This document shows, one piece after another, positions 5,179 to 6,268 of a stretch of 6,268 nucleotides of DNA. This stretch comes from an uncultured Ruminococcus sp. GTDB lineage: Bacteria > Bacillota > Clostridia > Oscillospirales > Ruminococcaceae. The stretch's first letter is position 1. Each line of letters starts with the position of its first letter. The DNA lies in the NCBI GenBank assembly GCA_910577575.1, contig CAJTOG010000083.1, positions 1-6,268 of the forward strand, written 5' to 3'. Made by a program: the position numbers and the translations under genes. The notes under the pieces were generated by a model. It did no database searches, was not told where the DNA came from, and was given only the letters and a program-made list of their open reading frames with translations.

Positions 5179-6268
5179 ATGAACAGAAAATCAGTAAAAC
5201 TTAAAGCTATTATGGTCGGATTGATATGTATAACTTCTATGGCTTCATGCGGAAAAGATGTACAAAGAGCTGAAGAGTCTGATATGTCAGGCGGATTAAG
5301 TATTACAGAGGGTACTTCTGAAAATAATGAAGAACAGGAAACAGAAATATCAACTGATACAAACTCCACTGCTGAAACAACGACTCAGACTTCTTCTGCT
5401 GAAACAATTGACGGAACGTCAACTACTTCAACAGCAAAGTTTACTTTTGTGACAGGGACAAGAAAATCAGTAAATACTTCAAATCCACAAACTACCAAAA
5501 AACCTTCGGGAAATAATCCCTCGACAACCAGAACACCATCAGGAAATACACCGGTTGCTACAGTTACTTCCCCCGGCACTACAATAAAAGTGCCAACTGT
5601 TTCAAATACTGATGCACCGTCTTCGCAGACTACAACTGTAATCAGTCAACAGTCAACCCAAACAACTGCAACTACAACTTCTTCTGTTGCTTCTGTAAAT
5701 TTAAGTTATTATGAAGCTGAAGTTTTAGTCGGACAGACTATAAGATATCCGGAGGTTGCAGAAACCTTTATAGAGATATGGACAAGTTCTGACAAAAATG
5801 TGGCTACTGTTGATGCAGCGGGGAATATTACAGGCGTCGGTGAGGGCAATTGTATAATCAAGGTAACTTCAGCATCTGATAGTAATATGTATGCGGAAGT
5901 AAAAGTGACTGTCAAAAAGCAACAGGGAATTCAGCAAATTGATGGCTTTACATATGTGAATGGTATACTTATTGCAAATAAAACTTATTCGCTTCCGGCA
6001 AGCTATAATCCGCAGGGACTTATGCCTGATACTTATTCAGCATTTCAGGAACTTGTTGCAGGTGCCGCAAACGATGGAATGAATATATATCTGTCCTCCG
6101 GTTTCCGTTCCTATGAAACTCAGGAACAGATTTATAATAACTATGTTTATTATTACGGACAGGAAACCGCTGATACTTTCTCTGCACGTCCCGGTTATTC
6201 TGAACATCAAACAGGTATGGCTATTGATGTAAATACAATTGATGACAGCTTTGCAGGTACACCCGAGG
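5179..6268 (+). CDS. Lipoprotein with Ig-like (Big_2) domain and VanY-type D-Ala-D-Ala carboxypeptidase domain, 3' end outside the window
   Basis: The frame is open from ATG 5179 to the window edge (363 residues, no stop seen). A type II signal peptide (basic MNRKSVKLK, hydrophobic core, lipobox MASC with Cys24) predicts a lipid-anchored extracytoplasmic protein. Residues about 40-172 form a Thr/Ser-rich linker, likely spanning part of the wall. Residues 172-246 look like a Big_2 Ig-like domain (IWTSSDKNVATVDAAGNITGVGEG is its signature stretch, seen at 200-223). From about 255 the peptidase M15B/VanY fold begins, with LSSGFRSYETQEQIYNNY (Arg310) and SARPGYSEHQTGMAIDVN, holding the zinc ligands His343 and Asp350 of the HxxGxxxD-type motif. 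The catalytic Glu and last zinc His should lie just beyond the window. The enzyme would trim the terminal D-Ala from peptidoglycan stem peptides. No vanA-type resistance genes are visible, so a housekeeping wall role is more likely than glycopeptide resistance. Confidence 0.9.
   Translation, partial: MNRKSVKLKAIMVGLICITSMASCGKDVQRAEESDMSGGLSITEGTSENNEEQETEISTDTNSTAETTTQTSSAETIDGTSTTSTAKFTFVTGTRKSVNTSNPQTTKKPSGNNPSTTRTPSGNTPVATVTSPGTTIKVPTVSNTDAPSSQTTTVISQQSTQTTATTTSSVASVNLSYYEAEVLVGQTIRYPEVAETFIEIWTSSDKNVATVDAAGNITGVGEGNCIIKVTSASDSNMYAEVKVTVKKQQGIQQIDGFTYVNGILIANKTYSLPASYNPQGLMPDTYSAFQELVAGAANDGMNIYLSSGFRSYETQEQIYNNYVYYYGQETADTFSARPGYSEHQTGMAIDVNTIDDSFAGTPE

Noticed and set aside
5127..5915. 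Three minus-strand open frames in the right part of the window
   Set aside because: They are antisense shadows of the lipoprotein gene, whose plus-strand frame has a signal peptide, lipobox, Ig-like domain and VanY motifs and simply runs off the window edge.
5179..6268. A vancomycin-resistance gene cluster
   Set aside because: Only a VanY-like domain is visible, with a different domain layout, and no ligase, dehydrogenase, VanX or two-component genes are in the window.

Overview
The window reads as chromosomal DNA of a low-GC Gram-positive anaerobe, most likely a Ruminococcus-like member of the Oscillospiraceae/Clostridia. The clues are an AT-rich composition, strong AGGAGG-type ribosome binding sites, sigma-A-type promoters, a Ser/Thr-rich lipoprotein with a bacterial Ig-like domain, and an LCP cell-wall protein. 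The genus is an inference from style, not from a marker gene. The standard code is in use: TGA, TAA and TAG all act as stops.

Layout from left to right: (1) positions 1-192 hold the last 63 codons of a plus-strand PLP-dependent aminotransferase. (2) A bidirectional hairpin terminator at 233-264 separates it from a convergent minus-strand gene set. (3) That set is transcribed right to left in the order rlmB-like SpoU rRNA methyltransferase (4169-4924), an 828-residue membrane protein (1670-4156), and an LCP (LytR-CpsA-Psr) cell-wall ligase (266-1600). A good sigma-A promoter lies before the methyltransferase gene. The methyltransferase and the membrane protein are only 12 nt apart and look translationally coupled. 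A terminator-like hairpin with a T-run lies between the membrane protein and the LCP gene, so LCP expression may be attenuated or uncoupled. (4) A 254-bp divergent intergenic region holds that promoter and a second strong promoter facing right, which has a perfect 14-bp palindrome in its spacer. (5) From 5179 to the right edge runs a lipoprotein with a Ser/Thr-rich linker, a Big_2 Ig-like domain and a VanY-type (M15B) D-Ala-D-Ala carboxypeptidase domain, cut by the window end.

The most notable item is the 828-residue protein. It has the topology and recognisable sequence vestiges of a P1B (heavy-metal) P-type ATPase, but the key catalytic motifs are gone. The phosphorylated Asp of DKTGT aligns with Ala547, the CPC metal motif aligns with Ser-Ser-Cys, and no TGE or GDGxND motif is visible. 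It also carries a roughly 265-residue, Lys/Arg-rich cytoplasmic N-terminal extension in place of a metal-binding domain. The frame is fully open with a strong ribosome binding site, so it looks like a maintained pseudoenzyme rather than a decaying gene. Two of the genes around it (LCP and VanY-like) act on the cell envelope, which makes an envelope or regulatory role plausible but unproven.
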